Shown here piece after piece: positions 41,398-53,110 of a stretch of DNA of 64,000 nt. The stretch is taken from positions 17,857-81,856 of the forward strand of contig NZ_JAHRBL010000015.1 in the NCBI RefSeq assembly GCF_019693445.1. Direction: 5' to 3'. Positions within the stretch are counted from its first letter, which is position 1. Each line of letters begins with the position of its first letter. A model generated the notes under the pieces. It did no database searches and had not been told where the DNA came from. It saw only the letters and a list, made by a program, of their open reading frames with translations. This DNA comes from Deinococcus aquaedulcis. Lineage in GTDB: Bacteria; Deinococcota; Deinococci; Deinococcales; Deinococcaceae. Made by a program: the position numbers and the translations under genes.

Positions 41398-42423
41398 TTA
41401 TTCTGCGGCGCCCTCTGTGGCCTCAGGCCCTGTGCCGCCCGGCTCGGCGAACAGCGCCACAAAGAGGTCGACCAGTTGCGGATCAAAGTGGCGGCCCCGC
41501 TGGGCGCGCAGTTCGGCCAGCGCCGCCTGGGCCGACCACGCCGGCTTGTAAGGGCGCGCGTGGGTCAGGGCGTCATACACGTCGCACACCGCAAAGATCC
41601 GCGCGAGCAGCGGAATGGCCTCGCCGCTGAGCCCCAGGGGATAGCCGCTGCCATCCCAGCGCTCGTGGTGATGCCGGATCACGTTCAGGGCCTCAGGGGG
41701 CAGGGTGGGCATGCGCGAGGCGATCTCGTAGCCGTTCTGGGCGTGGGTCTGCATCAGGGCCCACTCCTCTGCATCCAGGCGCCCGGGTTTGAGCAGCACC
41801 GCGTCGGGAATGGTGAGTTTGCCCAGGTCGTGCAGGCTGGCGCCGTGGCGCAGGGCGTCCAACAGCTCTGCGTCCAGCCCCAGCGCCGCGCCTATCGCCA
41901 GACTGCGCTGTGTGACGCGTAAGGTGTGCCCTGACGTTTCCAGATCGCGGGCTTCCAGCGCAATGCCCAGGCCCAGCAGGCTCCCTTCCAGCGTGGCCCG
42001 GAGGCTAACATTCATCGCTTCGAGTTCCTGCTGTGCCCGTTTGAGCTCGGTGATGTCGGCAATCACCGCCACCACCGAGTCAGGAGTACCCGACTGACTG
42101 GGCAGCAGAGCGACGCGGGAACGCGACCAGACGATTTCTCCGTCGGCGCGCAGGTAACGTTTGTCCAGCACCGCCAGAGGTGTGGCGCCCGTGATGACCT
42201 GCTGCAGCGCGCCGACGGTGCGCGCAATGTCGTCGGGATGGGTGACGGTGGTGACCTGCTCACCCACCAGGGAGGCCGCCGAAAGGCCGAAAAAAGCCGC
42301 CCCGTTGGCATTGATGCGCCGGATCACGCCCTGGAAATCAATCTCCAGCAGCCCCACACCGGCGTGCTCGAACAGCAGCTGGTAATCCGAAACAGTGGTG
42401 GGGCCGGGGCGCTGCGCAGACAT
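41398..42423 (-). CDS. PAS-HD-GYP phosphodiesterase
   Basis: A 341-residue soluble protein. A PAS domain with PAC (about 12-135, ending ADITELKRAQQEL) is followed by an HD-GYP domain (about 140-330). Active-site motifs are SGHTLRVT, LHDLGKLTIPDAVLLKPG, HAQNGYEI, HHHERWDGSGYPLGL (the GYP signature is intact) and FAVCDVYDALTHARPYK. Degradation of c-di-GMP or a related cyclic dinucleotide is expected. It stands between the IclR gene and the allantoin operon on the same strand. Any regulatory link to ureide use is unproven. Confidence 0.9.
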   Translation of the reverse strand: MSAQRPGPTTVSDYQLLFEHAGVGLLEIDFQGVIRRINANGAAFFGLSAASLVGEQVTTVTHPDDIARTVGALQQVITGATPLAVLDKRYLRADGEIVWSRSRVALLPSQSGTPDSVVAVIADITELKRAQQELEAMNVSLRATLEGSLLGLGIALEARDLETSGHTLRVTQRSLAIGAALGLDAELLDALRHGASLHDLGKLTIPDAVLLKPGRLDAEEWALMQTHAQNGYEIASRMPTLPPEALNVIRHHHERWDGSGYPLGLSGEAIPLLARIFAVCDVYDALTHARPYKPAWSAQAALAELRAQRGRHFDPQLVDLFVALFAEPGGTGPEATEGAAE

Positions 42424-42519
42424 GGCTTGTGCCTAGGGTAGGGTCGGCCTTCTCTCGGGCTTCTGACAGCCAGCGGCCTTTGCCTGGGCGAAAGGCAGGC
42501 CGTTGTGGCCCCGGGCGCG

Positions 42520-43281
42520 CTAGGCCGTCCAGCCCAGGCGCGCCCCGATGCGCCCGGCCGCTGCCAGCGTGGCGTTCAGAAAGGCGGGCAACTGCTCCGG
42601 GCTCAGGCGCGCGGTGGGCGCCGAAACACTCAGGGCTGCCCAGACCTCGCCGCCCGCGCCGTACACCGGCACCGCCACGCAGCGCACGCCCAGTTCGCGC
42701 TCCTGTTCGTCCAGGGCGTAGCCGTCGCGGCGCACCTTGTCCAGTTCGTCCAGCACGGCGGCCGGGTCGGTCAGCGTGTGGGGCGTGTAGGCGCTCAGGG
42801 GGCCAGTGCCCAGGGCGTCGCGCACCTCGTCGTCGGGGCGCGAGGCCAGCAGCACCTTGCCCACCCCGGACGCGTGCAGCGGCGCCCCGGAGCCGGGCTG
42901 CGTGAACATGCGCACCAGCTGCGGCCCCTGCACCTGATGCACGTAAGCGGCTTCCAGGCGCCCTCCGCCCAGCGGGCGCAGCACCGCGAGGTTGGCGCTC
43001 TCGTTCAGCTCTGCAACCAGCGCGCGCATCTCGGCCTCGGCGGCGCCCACCAGTGAGCGCGCGGCAGTAAAGGCCGAGCCCACCTGAAAGGCGCGCAGCC
43101 CCACCCGGTACAGTCCCGAGGCCTCATCCCAGTCGGCGTAGCCCTGCTGGCGCAGGGTGTCGAGCAGCCGCGAGGCGGTGCTGGCAGAAAGTCCGGCGGC
43201 GCGGGCCACCGCCGAGAGGGGGGCCTCGCCCAGTTGGGCCAGGGCCCACAGCACGCCCAGGCCGCGCTCCAGGGTGCGCAC
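42520..43281 (-). CDS. IclR family transcriptional regulator
   Basis: A 253-residue regulator. The winged helix-turn-helix (about 1-65) contains LERGLGVLWALAQLG and ARAAGLSASTASRLLDTLRQQGY. The C-terminal effector domain (about 80-250) contains the conserved GSGAPLHASGVGKVLLA. It starts at GTG 43281, though the frame is open upstream and could be a few residues longer. It lies 56 bases after the malate synthase gene on the same strand. IclR and AllR regulators of glyoxylate and allantoin genes are relatives, so it is a good candidate for sensing glyoxylate or allantoin here (inference). Confidence 0.88.
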   Translation of the reverse strand: MRTLERGLGVLWALAQLGEAPLSAVARAAGLSASTASRLLDTLRQQGYADWDEASGLYRVGLRAFQVGSAFTAARSLVGAAEAEMRALVAELNESANLAVLRPLGGGRLEAAYVHQVQGPQLVRMFTQPGSGAPLHASGVGKVLLASRPDDEVRDALGTGPLSAYTPHTLTDPAAVLDELDKVRRDGYALDEQERELGVRCVAVPVYGAGGEVWAALSVSAPTARLSPEQLPAFLNATLAAAGRIGARLGWTA

Positions 43282-43337
43282 GCTGCTGGGCGCCTCGGCG
43301 CCCCGGGCTCGCCCGCCCCGGGGGCGCGCCGGGCCGC

Positions 43338-44900
<1,563 letters not shown>

Positions 44901-45019
44901 GGGGGCTCCTGGGACGACTGGGGATTTTCAAAGGATGAACTTCGCTTTTCAGCCTACGAAAAAGAGGCGCCGTGTGACGAGGGTCAGGGCGTTCCTGCCG
45001 GGGGGACAGGGCCCTGACT

Positions 45020-45054
45020 CTTCTGGAGAAGGGCGGAGGGGCCTTTCTCAGAAG
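45020..45054. terminator. imperfect hairpin between the 143-aa hypothetical and aceB
   Basis: CTTCTGGAGAAGG can pair with CCTTTCTCAGAAG (one offset) around a 9-base loop, just past the stop of the minus-strand gene at 45067. No clear T-tract follows on the minus strand. Confidence 0.3.
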
Positions 45055-45066
45055 CCCTCCCCCAGA

Positions 45067-45498
45067 TCAGAGCGTATTCATCCCCGGCCGAGCCTGCACC
45101 GAAACGCCTTCCAGCACGAATTCGCGCGTGGTGCCGCTGGCCCGGAAGCCCAGGTGGCCCCCGGGCGCAAAGGTCAGGCTCTGCACCCCGTGAAGGTCGA
45201 ACAGAGTGCCCACTGCCCGCACGAAGGGTTCAATGGCCTCGCTGGTTCTGGGGCCGTCCGTGAAGTGGGCCTGCGCGGCGAGGACCCCGTAAGCCTGCGC
45301 CGCCGCGCGGTGCTCGGCGGGCGACAGAAAGTCGAAGGTCAGGTCACTCGTGACAAACGGCCCGGGGGCGGTCAGGCCCAGGTGGCCGCCCGCAGGACCG
45401 GCCTGGAGGCTGCTCAGGCCGTGCTCAACCATCAGCTGCAGCAGGGCGTGCACCAGGCGCGTGGCCTGCGCGGCGGTCAGTGGGGGGTGGTTGGTCAT
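45067..45498 (-). CDS. hypothetical protein (143 aa)
   Basis: A small soluble protein starting MTNHPPLTAAQATRLVHALL. Two similar glycine turns (GPAGGHLGLTAPG and APGGHLGFRASG) suggest an internal duplication of a beta-hairpin. DLTFDFLSPAEHRAAAQAYG lies between them. No family is recognised and there is no signal or membrane segment. It lies between the MBL hydrolase and aceB, same strand, with wider gaps than in an operon. Confidence 0.6.
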   Translation of the reverse strand: MTNHPPLTAAQATRLVHALLQLMVEHGLSSLQAGPAGGHLGLTAPGPFVTSDLTFDFLSPAEHRAAAQAYGVLAAQAHFTDGPRTSEAIEPFVRAVGTLFDLHGVQSLTFAPGGHLGFRASGTTREFVLEGVSVQARPGMNTL

Positions 45499-45566
45499 GC
45501 GGGCAGCTTACGGGAAGGCGGTGACGGGCTCGGGTTGGCGGTGGGCAGGGCTGGCTGACCCTCTGT

Positions 45567-46343
45567 TCACAACGGGCGGGTGGCCCCCGGCGCCGAAGGG
45601 CGCGTCAGCTCCATGATCTCGCCGTCTTCCGGGACCAGCAGGCGGGAGCCCAGGCCGGCCTGCTGCGCGGCGGCGCGCAATGCGTGGCGCGTGACCGTCA
45701 TGTGGTCATAGGCCTCCAGATGCACGGCCACCACCGTGGCCTGGGGCGCGGCGGCGGCCAGCGCCAGGGTCTGCGCCGTGTCCATGATGATCAGCGTGTC
45801 CTGCAACTGGGCGCCGCCAGAGTGCGTCACGATCACATCGGGCGCAGCGGTGTCGATCTGGGCGCGCACCTCGTCGGTCCAGATGGTGTCGCCCGCGAGG
45901 TACAGCGTGGGTTCGCCCGGCGCGCGCAGCACGAAGCCGCTGACCTCGCCCATCGCCTGCCCCACCCGGCCGGTGCCGTGGGTGCCGCCTGTGCGCGTGA
46001 AGTGAATCCCGTTCCACTGCGTGTCGTGGTGCAGCGCCTGGACCGCCGTGAAGCCAGCGGCCTGCAGGCGCGCGGCGTCCCCTGGCTGGGCCAGCAGAGG
46101 CAGCTGCAGGGGCAGTCGCGGCGGCGTCAGGTCCATGTGGTCGGGGTGCAGGTGCGACACCAGCGCCAGTTCTGCGCCGCGCACCACCTCGTCGGCGGGC
46201 AGCGGCAGGGGCACGGTGGGGTTCAGGCTGCGGCCCGCGAGGCTGGGCTGGGTATGCGGCTCTGCCAGAAAGGGGTCCACCAGCAGGGTGTGGCCGGCGT
46301 AGGTCAGGCGCAGGGTGGCGTTGCGGATCAGGTGCAGCTGCAT
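45567..46343 (-). CDS. MBL-fold metallo-hydrolase
   Basis: A 258-residue metallo-beta-lactamase-fold protein of the UlaG/L-ascorbate-6-phosphate-lactonase-like group. It contains IRNATLRLTYAGHTLLVDPF, the metal site SHLHPDHMD (HxHxDH), YLAGDTIW and VAVHLEAYDHMTVTR. ATG 46343 is chosen because GGAG is nearby and the longer frame adds little. It lies 66 bases after the MerR gene on the same strand and is probably controlled by it. The substrate is unknown. Confidence 0.87.
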   Translation of the reverse strand: MQLHLIRNATLRLTYAGHTLLVDPFLAEPHTQPSLAGRSLNPTVPLPLPADEVVRGAELALVSHLHPDHMDLTPPRLPLQLPLLAQPGDAARLQAAGFTAVQALHHDTQWNGIHFTRTGGTHGTGRVGQAMGEVSGFVLRAPGEPTLYLAGDTIWTDEVRAQIDTAAPDVIVTHSGGAQLQDTLIIMDTAQTLALAAAAPQATVVAVHLEAYDHMTVTRHALRAAAQQAGLGSRLLVPEDGEIMELTRPSAPGATRPL

Positions 46344-46408
46344 CAAGGCTCCAGGGAACAGGTCACCCACACCGGGCAGGCCCGGGTGAGTCGAGTGGCA
46401 AGGGGGGT

Positions 46409-46798
46409 TCAGGGCCGCTGGGCGGGGGGTGGCGCCAGCTCGTCAAAAGCGCGCGCCTGCTGCGCCAGCTTGTCGCGCAGGCGCTGCAGGGCCAGCAACT
46501 GCGCGTCCAGGGCGGCCAGTTTGCGGGCGTAAAAGGCCGACATCTCTGGCGGCGGTGGCTGGTCGGTGGGATGACCGCCCCCGAAACACGGCGCCCAGCG
46601 GCGGATCTCGTCGAGGGTAAAGCCCACGCTTAAAAAGAGCTGAATGAGCCGCACCCGTTCAATGTCCTGCGGCGTGAACAGCCGGTAGTGGTTGTCTGCC
46701 CGCGCCGCCGTGAGGAGCCCCAACTGGTCGTAGTGCCGCACTGCGCGGACACTCACGCCCGCCGCGCGGGCCAGCTGACCAATCTGAAGCGTCTCCAC
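46409..46798 (-). CDS. MerR family transcriptional regulator
   Basis: A 129-residue regulator. The winged helix-turn-helix at 1-70 reads LQIGQLARAAGVSVRAVRHYDQLGLL, then DNHYRLFTPQDIERVRLIQLF and VGFTLDEIRRW. A coiled coil (about 88-120) ends the protein. A single Cys (APCFGGG, about residue 71) lies at the start of the effector region; the multi-Cys metal site of MerR or CueR is absent. It starts at GTG 46798, 6 bases after a TAGGCT -10 box, so it is probably leaderless. The promoter carries a MerR-type dyad. Confidence 0.87.
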   Translation of the reverse strand: METLQIGQLARAAGVSVRAVRHYDQLGLLTAARADNHYRLFTPQDIERVRLIQLFLSVGFTLDEIRRWAPCFGGGHPTDQPPPPEMSAFYARKLAALDAQLLALQRLRDKLAQQARAFDELAPPPAQRP

Positions 46799-46804
46799 GG
46801 GCCC

Positions 46805-46836
46805 AGCCTAAACCCTGACATTGGCGGCAGGGTCAA
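46805..46836 (-). promoter_or_regulatory. MerR-type promoter with 20-bp spacer and dyad
   Basis: On the minus strand TTGACC (46836-46831) and TAGGCT (46810-46805) are separated by 20 bases, the over-long spacing typical of MerR-activated promoters. A perfect dyad ACCCTG-N10-CAGGGT (46812-46833) lies between and over the boxes. The regulator gene begins 6 bases downstream. Confidence 0.75.
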
Positions 46837-47142
46837 GGGGGCGGGGGAGCGGCTCAAGCACAGATTGAGCAACAACAGGATTCAGGACCCCTGCTCTGGT
46901 CAGGCAAGGAACAGGCAGGCTGCTCTTTTCCTGGCGTTCTGCTCTCGGTCTTCCTCAGCGTAAGCCAGCAACTTTGGGGTCTGGGCGCCCACTGGCAGCG
47001 GTCTTCCGTTCCACCCAGGGGAGGAACGCACCCCCCTCAACGCCACGCCAACCCCTGTCTGTGGCGGTCACTCGCGCCGCTCGAACCACATAACCTGAAG
47101 GGTTCACCCTCAAGTCATGTGATGACCGCTCTGGGTGCTGGA
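46837..47142. other. intergenic region, nothing recognised
   Basis: About 300 bases between the merR promoter and the end of the cstR-like gene. I see no gene, repeat or clear signal. Confidence 0.5.
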
Positions 47143-47409
47143 TCACCGAGCCAGTTTCAGCAGCCTCACGAGGTCGGCAGGCGTTTCCCCCCGGGCCTGA
47201 CACTGCGCCACGTAGGTCTCCAGAATCACGTCTCCGGTGGCCTCCAGGGCACTTCTCGCACTGGCGTACAGACTCATTACCTCAACACAGTTCTTTTCTT
47301 CCTCAACCATCTTCTGTAGGCCCCGAATCTGCCCTTCCAGGCGGCGCAGCCGGTTGAGAATTTTCGTTTTTTCAGCTTCATGGTCACTCACAGGGACAGG
47401 CGCAGTCAT
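47143..47409 (-). CDS. cstR: CsoR-family persulfide-sensing repressor, CstR-like
   Basis: An 88-residue all-helical repressor of the CsoR/FrmR family. [22 protein letters not shown] is the classical N-terminal helix. Cys41 and Cys70 are 29 residues apart, as in CstR (Cys31/Cys60 in Staphylococcus aureus). The His ligand of copper-sensing CsoR (HxxxC) is replaced by Tyr (YVAQC), which argues against copper and for reactive sulfur sensing. It is divergent from a sulfur-oxidation operon and shares with it a 46-bp palindromic operator. TATACT ends 6 bases before the ATG, so the mRNA is probably leaderless. Confidence 0.88.
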   Translation of the reverse strand: MTAPVPVSDHEAEKTKILNRLRRLEGQIRGLQKMVEEEKNCVEVMSLYASARSALEATGDVILETYVAQCQARGETPADLVRLLKLAR

Positions 47410-47416
47410 AGTTTGA

Positions 47417-47462
47417 GTATACCCCCTCCCCCTATTTGACAGGATAGGGGGAGGGGGTATAC
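47417..47462. promoter_or_regulatory. CstR operator and divergent promoters
   Basis: A perfect dyad with 19-bp arms (GTATACCCCCTCCCCCTAT and its complement) and an 8-base centre TTGACAGG. For the plus-strand operon, TTGACA (47436-47441) and TATACC (47458-47463) are 16 bases apart and ATG 47472 follows after 8 bases. For the minus strand, TATACT (47421-47416) lies 6 bases before the cstR ATG. GTATACCCCC...GGGGGTATAC resembles operators of CsoR-family repressors. Confidence 0.8.
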
Positions 47463-47471
47463 CTTCCTGGC

Positions 47472-48854
<1,383 letters not shown>

Positions 48855-48864
48855 CCCTCACCTG

Positions 48865-48895
48865 GCGGAGGCGGCCTGAAGGGCGCCGCCTCCGC
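48865..48895. other. 11-bp hairpin between cstB-like and rhodanese genes
   Basis: GCGGAGGCGGC pairs with GCCGCCTCCGC across a 9-base loop, inside the operon. No T-tract follows, so partial attenuation or mRNA end protection is more likely than full termination. Confidence 0.5.
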
Positions 48896-48916
48896 TGCTG
48901 TTGAAAGGAGCTGAGC

Positions 48917-49234
48917 ATGACCTACCAAGACATTTTCACGACTGAACTCGACGGCAAGAAGCGTCACGGCGCTCGGCTGATCGACGTGCGCGAGCGCGAA
49001 GAGTATGTCGCCGGGTATATCCCCGATGCCGTCAATCTTCCCCTGAGCGAACTTGTCGGCCGTGAGGCCGAAATCGGGCCGAAGACTGTGCTGGTCTGCG
49101 CCAGCGGCAACCGGTCCTCGCAGGCCGCAGCTTATCTGGCTTCCCAGGGCAAGACGGATCTGATGAATCTTTCGGGCGGCATGGCGGCCTGGAGACGTGA
49201 GGGCCGCGCCGTCCACCAGGGCGAGCAGCCATGA
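48917..49234 (+). CDS. single-domain rhodanese
   Basis: A 105-residue sulfurtransferase. The active-site loop is [14 protein letters not shown] with the catalytic Cys, and [21 protein letters not shown] is the typical rhodanese entry. It has GGAG upstream of the ATG and overlaps the TauE/SafE gene by 4 bases. It should pass sulfane sulfur between the persulfide dioxygenase, thiosulfate and acceptors in the cytoplasm. Confidence 0.9.
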   Translation: MTYQDIFTTELDGKKRHGARLIDVREREEYVAGYIPDAVNLPLSELVGREAEIGPKTVLVCASGNRSSQAAAYLASQGKTDLMNLSGGMAAWRREGRAVHQGEQP

Positions 49235-50034
49235 TCTTCGCCTGGATCGGCGCGGCGCTGATTGGGCTGAGTCTCGGCCTGCTGGGCTCCGGCGGGTCCA
49301 TCCTGACGGTACCGGTGCTGGTCTACCTGGTCGGCGAGCCGGAGAAGCTGGCGATTGCCGAATCGCTCGCCATCGTGGGTGGCATCAGCTTGATTGGCGC
49401 GGTGCCCTACGCACTGAGGCGGCAGATTGACTGGCGCAGCGTGCTCTGGTTCGGTCTTCCCGGCGTCGTGGGCACGTATCTGGGCGCCGCGCTGAGCGTG
49501 TACCTCAGCGGCGTGGTGCAACTGCTGCTCTTCGCGGCGGTGATGCTGCTGGCCGCCGTGATGATGTTTCGGCCAAGTCGTCCCCACCCAGAAGGCCAGC
49601 CGGCGCATCACCGCTCGCCCGTCAAGATCGGCGCCGAGGGGTTAGGCGTCGGTGTCCTGACCGGCCTGGTGGGGGTCGGCGGCGGGTTTCTGATCATCCC
49701 GGCGCTGGTGCTGCTGGGCGGCCTCCCCATGGGCCTCGCGGTGGGGACCAGCCTGATGATCATCGCCGCCAAGAGCTTTGCGGGCTTCTTCAAGTACGTG
49801 CACGTGCTGGCCGAGCAGCACCTGCCTGTGAACTGGACCCTGATTCTGGTCTTCACCGTCATCGGCATCCTGGGCAGCTTTCTGGGGGCGCGCCTGGGCA
49901 AGACGCTGTCCAACGACAGCCTCAAAAAGGGGTTCGCCGGATTTCTGGTCGTGATGGGCGTGTCTGTCCTGGCCACCAACGTGCCCAAGGTGCTGAACCC
50001 GCCTCCTGCCGCTGAAGTGCACGTGCGGCACTGA
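49231..50034 (+). CDS. TauE/SafE (TSUP) family sulfur-anion permease
   Basis: A 267-residue inner-membrane protein with about eight TM helices in two repeats, marked by [16 protein letters not shown] (N-terminal half) and [17 protein letters not shown] (C-terminal half). TSUP proteins move sulfite, sulfoacetate, sulfolactate or similar anions, and a tauE gene is found in the S. aureus cst operon. Here it probably exports sulfite or imports a sulfur compound. The ATG overlaps the rhodanese stop. Confidence 0.9.
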   Translation: MIFAWIGAALIGLSLGLLGSGGSILTVPVLVYLVGEPEKLAIAESLAIVGGISLIGAVPYALRRQIDWRSVLWFGLPGVVGTYLGAALSVYLSGVVQLLLFAAVMLLAAVMMFRPSRPHPEGQPAHHRSPVKIGAEGLGVGVLTGLVGVGGGFLIIPALVLLGGLPMGLAVGTSLMIIAAKSFAGFFKYVHVLAEQHLPVNWTLILVFTVIGILGSFLGARLGKTLSNDSLKKGFAGFLVVMGVSVLATNVPKVLNPPPAAEVHVRH

Positions 50035-50059
50035 AGCGTTCCCACACCCCTCCTATTCA

Positions 50060-50082
50060 AGCCGCGACCTCCCGGCGCGGCT
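50060..50082. terminator. weak stem-loop between tauE-like and yeeE-like genes
   Basis: AGCCGCG and CGCGGCT form a 7-bp stem with a 9-base loop, followed by GTTCCTTTTCC. It could partly reduce read-through into the YeeE genes. Confidence 0.4.
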
Positions 50083-50107
50083 GTTCCTTTTCCGAGGTTT
50101 TTGCCCT

Positions 50108-50679
<572 letters not shown>

Positions 50680-50683
<4 letters not shown>

Positions 50684-51156
50684 CCAGTAGCCCTCATGTT
50701 CCTGGTGTTCACACCGGGCCTACCTCCACGGTCCGCACCGCAACTGGTCTGCTGGTCTACCTCATCGCGGGACTGTATTTCGGCGTGGTACTCGTCAAGA
50801 GCGAAGCGGCAAGCTGGTACCGCATTCAGGAAATGTTCCGCTTCGAGTCGTTCCACATGTATGGGCTCATCGGCTCGGCGGTGGCGACCGGAATGATCAC
50901 GACCGCCCTGCTTCGCCGCAGTGGCGTGAAGAGCCGAGACGGCCAGACCATCAAAGTGACGCCCAAGGCCAAAGGCTGGCGGCGCTACGTCCTCGGTGGG
51001 CTGACCTTTGGGGTGGGCTGGGGCCTGGCAGGGGTCTGCCCAGGACCGATCTTGGTGCTCCTGGGCGCTGGGGTGTGGCCTATGCTGATCGTGCTGGCTT
51101 TTGCGCTGCTGGGGACGTACCTGTACGGCCGTCTGAAAGCCAGGCCGCCTCACTGA
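50680..51156 (+). CDS. YeeE/YedE-type transporter, C-terminal half protein (DUF6691-like)
   Basis: A 158-residue membrane protein with four predicted TM helices and the second-half motif [17 protein letters not shown]. It starts at GTG 50680, whose GTGA overlaps the stop of the first half by 4 bases, so the two are made in equal amounts. The first 20 residues are polar, then [20 protein letters not shown] begins TM1. It contains [20 protein letters not shown], typical of these short YeeE partners. Confidence 0.87.
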
Positions 51157-51196
51157 GAGCGGTCAGCGGAAGAGTTGAAGGGAGAGTGCGTGTTGA

Positions 51197-51745
51197 AAGC
51201 AGCCCTGGGCGCTAGAGGGGGTTGCGGCGGACCTCGTGGCGCGCGCCAAGGCGCGCTATGACATTAGAGGCATCGGTCCAGCCCGGCGAAACTCAAGCTC
51301 GCAGACACGGGCAGGGGACCACGATGCCGCTGCGTTTCAGATGGGTTGGCCCAATGAGCAGGGGACGTCTCCGCAGGGTCACATCTTCTACTTCTGGAAA
51401 AACGTACGGGAAAAGCGAGGAGATGACCTCATGGAGGTGCGGTTCCGGGAAGTGGCCTGATAAACCTGCGCCGGGAAGCACTTGTGCACCAAAGCCAAAT
51501 TGTCCGGGCGCACATTGAATCTACGGGGGCAGGCGCAGCACGAACCGATTCGAGAGGGTCGGGCACTGGGGACCGACCGTCAATGCGGCAAGGTGTCCGC
51601 CAGGCGCGCCGGGCTTGAGGGCACACTTTAACTGGCGGTGCGCCTGCTGGGTCTGCGGCGGTCCAGGCATCGTGCGCAAGCCAGGGCCTATGTGCAGCCC
51701 GTGGCAACGACGGCGGCCATCAATCTGATGAAGATCGCCACGTGA
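51197..51745 (+). pseudogene. decayed IS1182-type transposase, C-terminal half
   Basis: One reading frame over 549 bases reads as the C-terminal half of an IS1182-group DDE transposase. It has ARYDIRGIGPARRNS (normally a YDI.LLGP.R motif), AFQMGWPNEQGTSPQGH (the F...W....TCP.G region), CTKAKLSGRTLNL, RRAGLEGTL and LGLRRSRHRAQARAY, and ends TTAAINLMKIAT. In-frame stops occur at 51458-51463 (TGA TAA) and inside GTL*LAV. The 5-prime half and the ends of the element are missing. It is a relic and cannot encode an active enzyme. It fills most of the 717-base gap between the YeeE genes and the MFS gene; the rest shows nothing. Confidence 0.75.
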
Positions 51746-51873
51746 AGAGAACGCGTCCCACGCCGGGGCACACGGACCTCACGCTTCGCTGCGCTCGAGC
51801 CCTGGACAGACCGATGAAATCAAACTGGAAGGGGCCCCCGCCAGGAGCCCCCGCTCGCCGCGTCTGCTTCCCC

Positions 51874-53109
51874 TCAGTCCGTGGCGGGGGACACCATGGG
51901 TTTCTCGAAGCCCACCTTCAGGGTGGGGTGCAGCCACGCGGCGGCGGCCAGGGCCAGCAGGCCGCCAATAATCAGGAAGATGCTCTGCAGCGGCAGCCAC
52001 GCCAGCAGGGCGGCGGCGCCTGCATACCCCAGCGGCTGCACCGCACTGGACACCGAGGTCATCACGCCAAACGCCCGGCCCATCACCGCGTGTGGAATAT
52101 GCAGTTGCGCCACCACGCTCAGCTGCACGTTCATCACGGCCGCACTCAGGCCCGCCAGGGCCAGCAGTGCCAGGGCCTGCCCCAGCGTGGCCGCCACACT
52201 CAGGCCCGCAATGGCCGCCGCAATGCCGAAAGTGCCGCCCACCAGCGCCAGCCACGGGCGCGGCACCCGGTAGGTGCTGAGCAGCAGCATGCCCACCAGC
52301 TGCCCCACCGAGATGCTGGCACTTAGGAAGCCGAATTCCCGCGCCCCCACACCCAGGCTGCGGGCAAAGGGCGCCAGGGTCACCTCCAGCGGAATCAGCA
52401 CGAAGTTCAGCAGCAGGCTCACGGCGAAGGTCCAGAACAAGAGCGGATTGCTCCAGATCACCTTCAGGCCCGCACGCAGGCCCTCGCTGGGGGGCGCTTC
52501 GCCCTCGGGCGTGGCGGCCGGTGTCACCGTGGGTTCCGGCACGGTGGCCAGGGTGGCGATGGCCCCTACCAGCAGCCCCGCGCCGATCAAGAGCGCCCCG
52601 TGCACGCCCACAAAGCCGGTGGCGGCCCCGGCCAGCGCGTAGCCACTCAGGCTGGCGAGGCTGCCCGTCAGGCTCATCATGGCGTTGCCCTGCTGGTAGA
52701 CCTCGCGCGGAATGGTCAGCGGCACCAGCACCGACGAAGCCGGGCCGCGCAGCGCCGCCACGAAACTGGTCACGGCCAGCAGCGGGAACACATAAGCCAC
52801 CTGCAACTGCCCGGTCAGCACCAGGGCGGCCATCAGCACCAGCAGCAGGGCGTCCACCACATAGGTCGCCTGAATCAGCAGCCGCTTGCGCCAGCGGTCG
52901 GCCAGCACCCCGCCGATGGGCGCGGCAATCAGGCCGGCCAGGGCACTGACCAGCCCCACCGAAGCGATCATGGCCCCCGAGCCGGTTTCTTCCAGCACCC
53001 ACCACATGATGGGCACGTTGTAAAAGCCCCCGGTCAGCGCCGAAAAGAGGCGCGTGAGCAGGATGGCGCGGAAGCGCGCGTTGCGGATGGGATGTGCTGT
53101 GCCTGTCAT
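51874..53109 (-). CDS. MFS transporter
   Basis: A 411-residue 12-TM major facilitator protein of the MFS_3/enterobactin-exporter-like type. It contains the MFS A-motif region APIGGVLADRWRKR between TM2 and TM3 and a cytoplasmic loop rich in Pro and Glu (TVPEPTVTPAATPEGEAPPSEG) between TM6 and TM7. It starts 1 base after the stop of the winged-helix regulator. As last gene of the RiPP-like operon it is the only exporter candidate there and may give export or self-resistance. Confidence 0.88.
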   Translation of the reverse strand: MTGTAHPIRNARFRAILLTRLFSALTGGFYNVPIMWWVLEETGSGAMIASVGLVSALAGLIAAPIGGVLADRWRKRLLIQATYVVDALLLVLMAALVLTGQLQVAYVFPLLAVTSFVAALRGPASSVLVPLTIPREVYQQGNAMMSLTGSLASLSGYALAGAATGFVGVHGALLIGAGLLVGAIATLATVPEPTVTPAATPEGEAPPSEGLRAGLKVIWSNPLLFWTFAVSLLLNFVLIPLEVTLAPFARSLGVGAREFGFLSASISVGQLVGMLLLSTYRVPRPWLALVGGTFGIAAAIAGLSVAATLGQALALLALAGLSAAVMNVQLSVVAQLHIPHAVMGRAFGVMTSVSSAVQPLGYAGAAALLAWLPLQSIFLIIGGLLALAAAAWLHPTLKVGFEKPMVSPATD

Positions 53110-53110
53110 G

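Noticed and set aside
47143..47409. Copper-responsive CsoR
   Set aside because: The His ligand is replaced by Tyr and the genes beside it are for sulfur, so a CstR-like persulfide sensor fits better.
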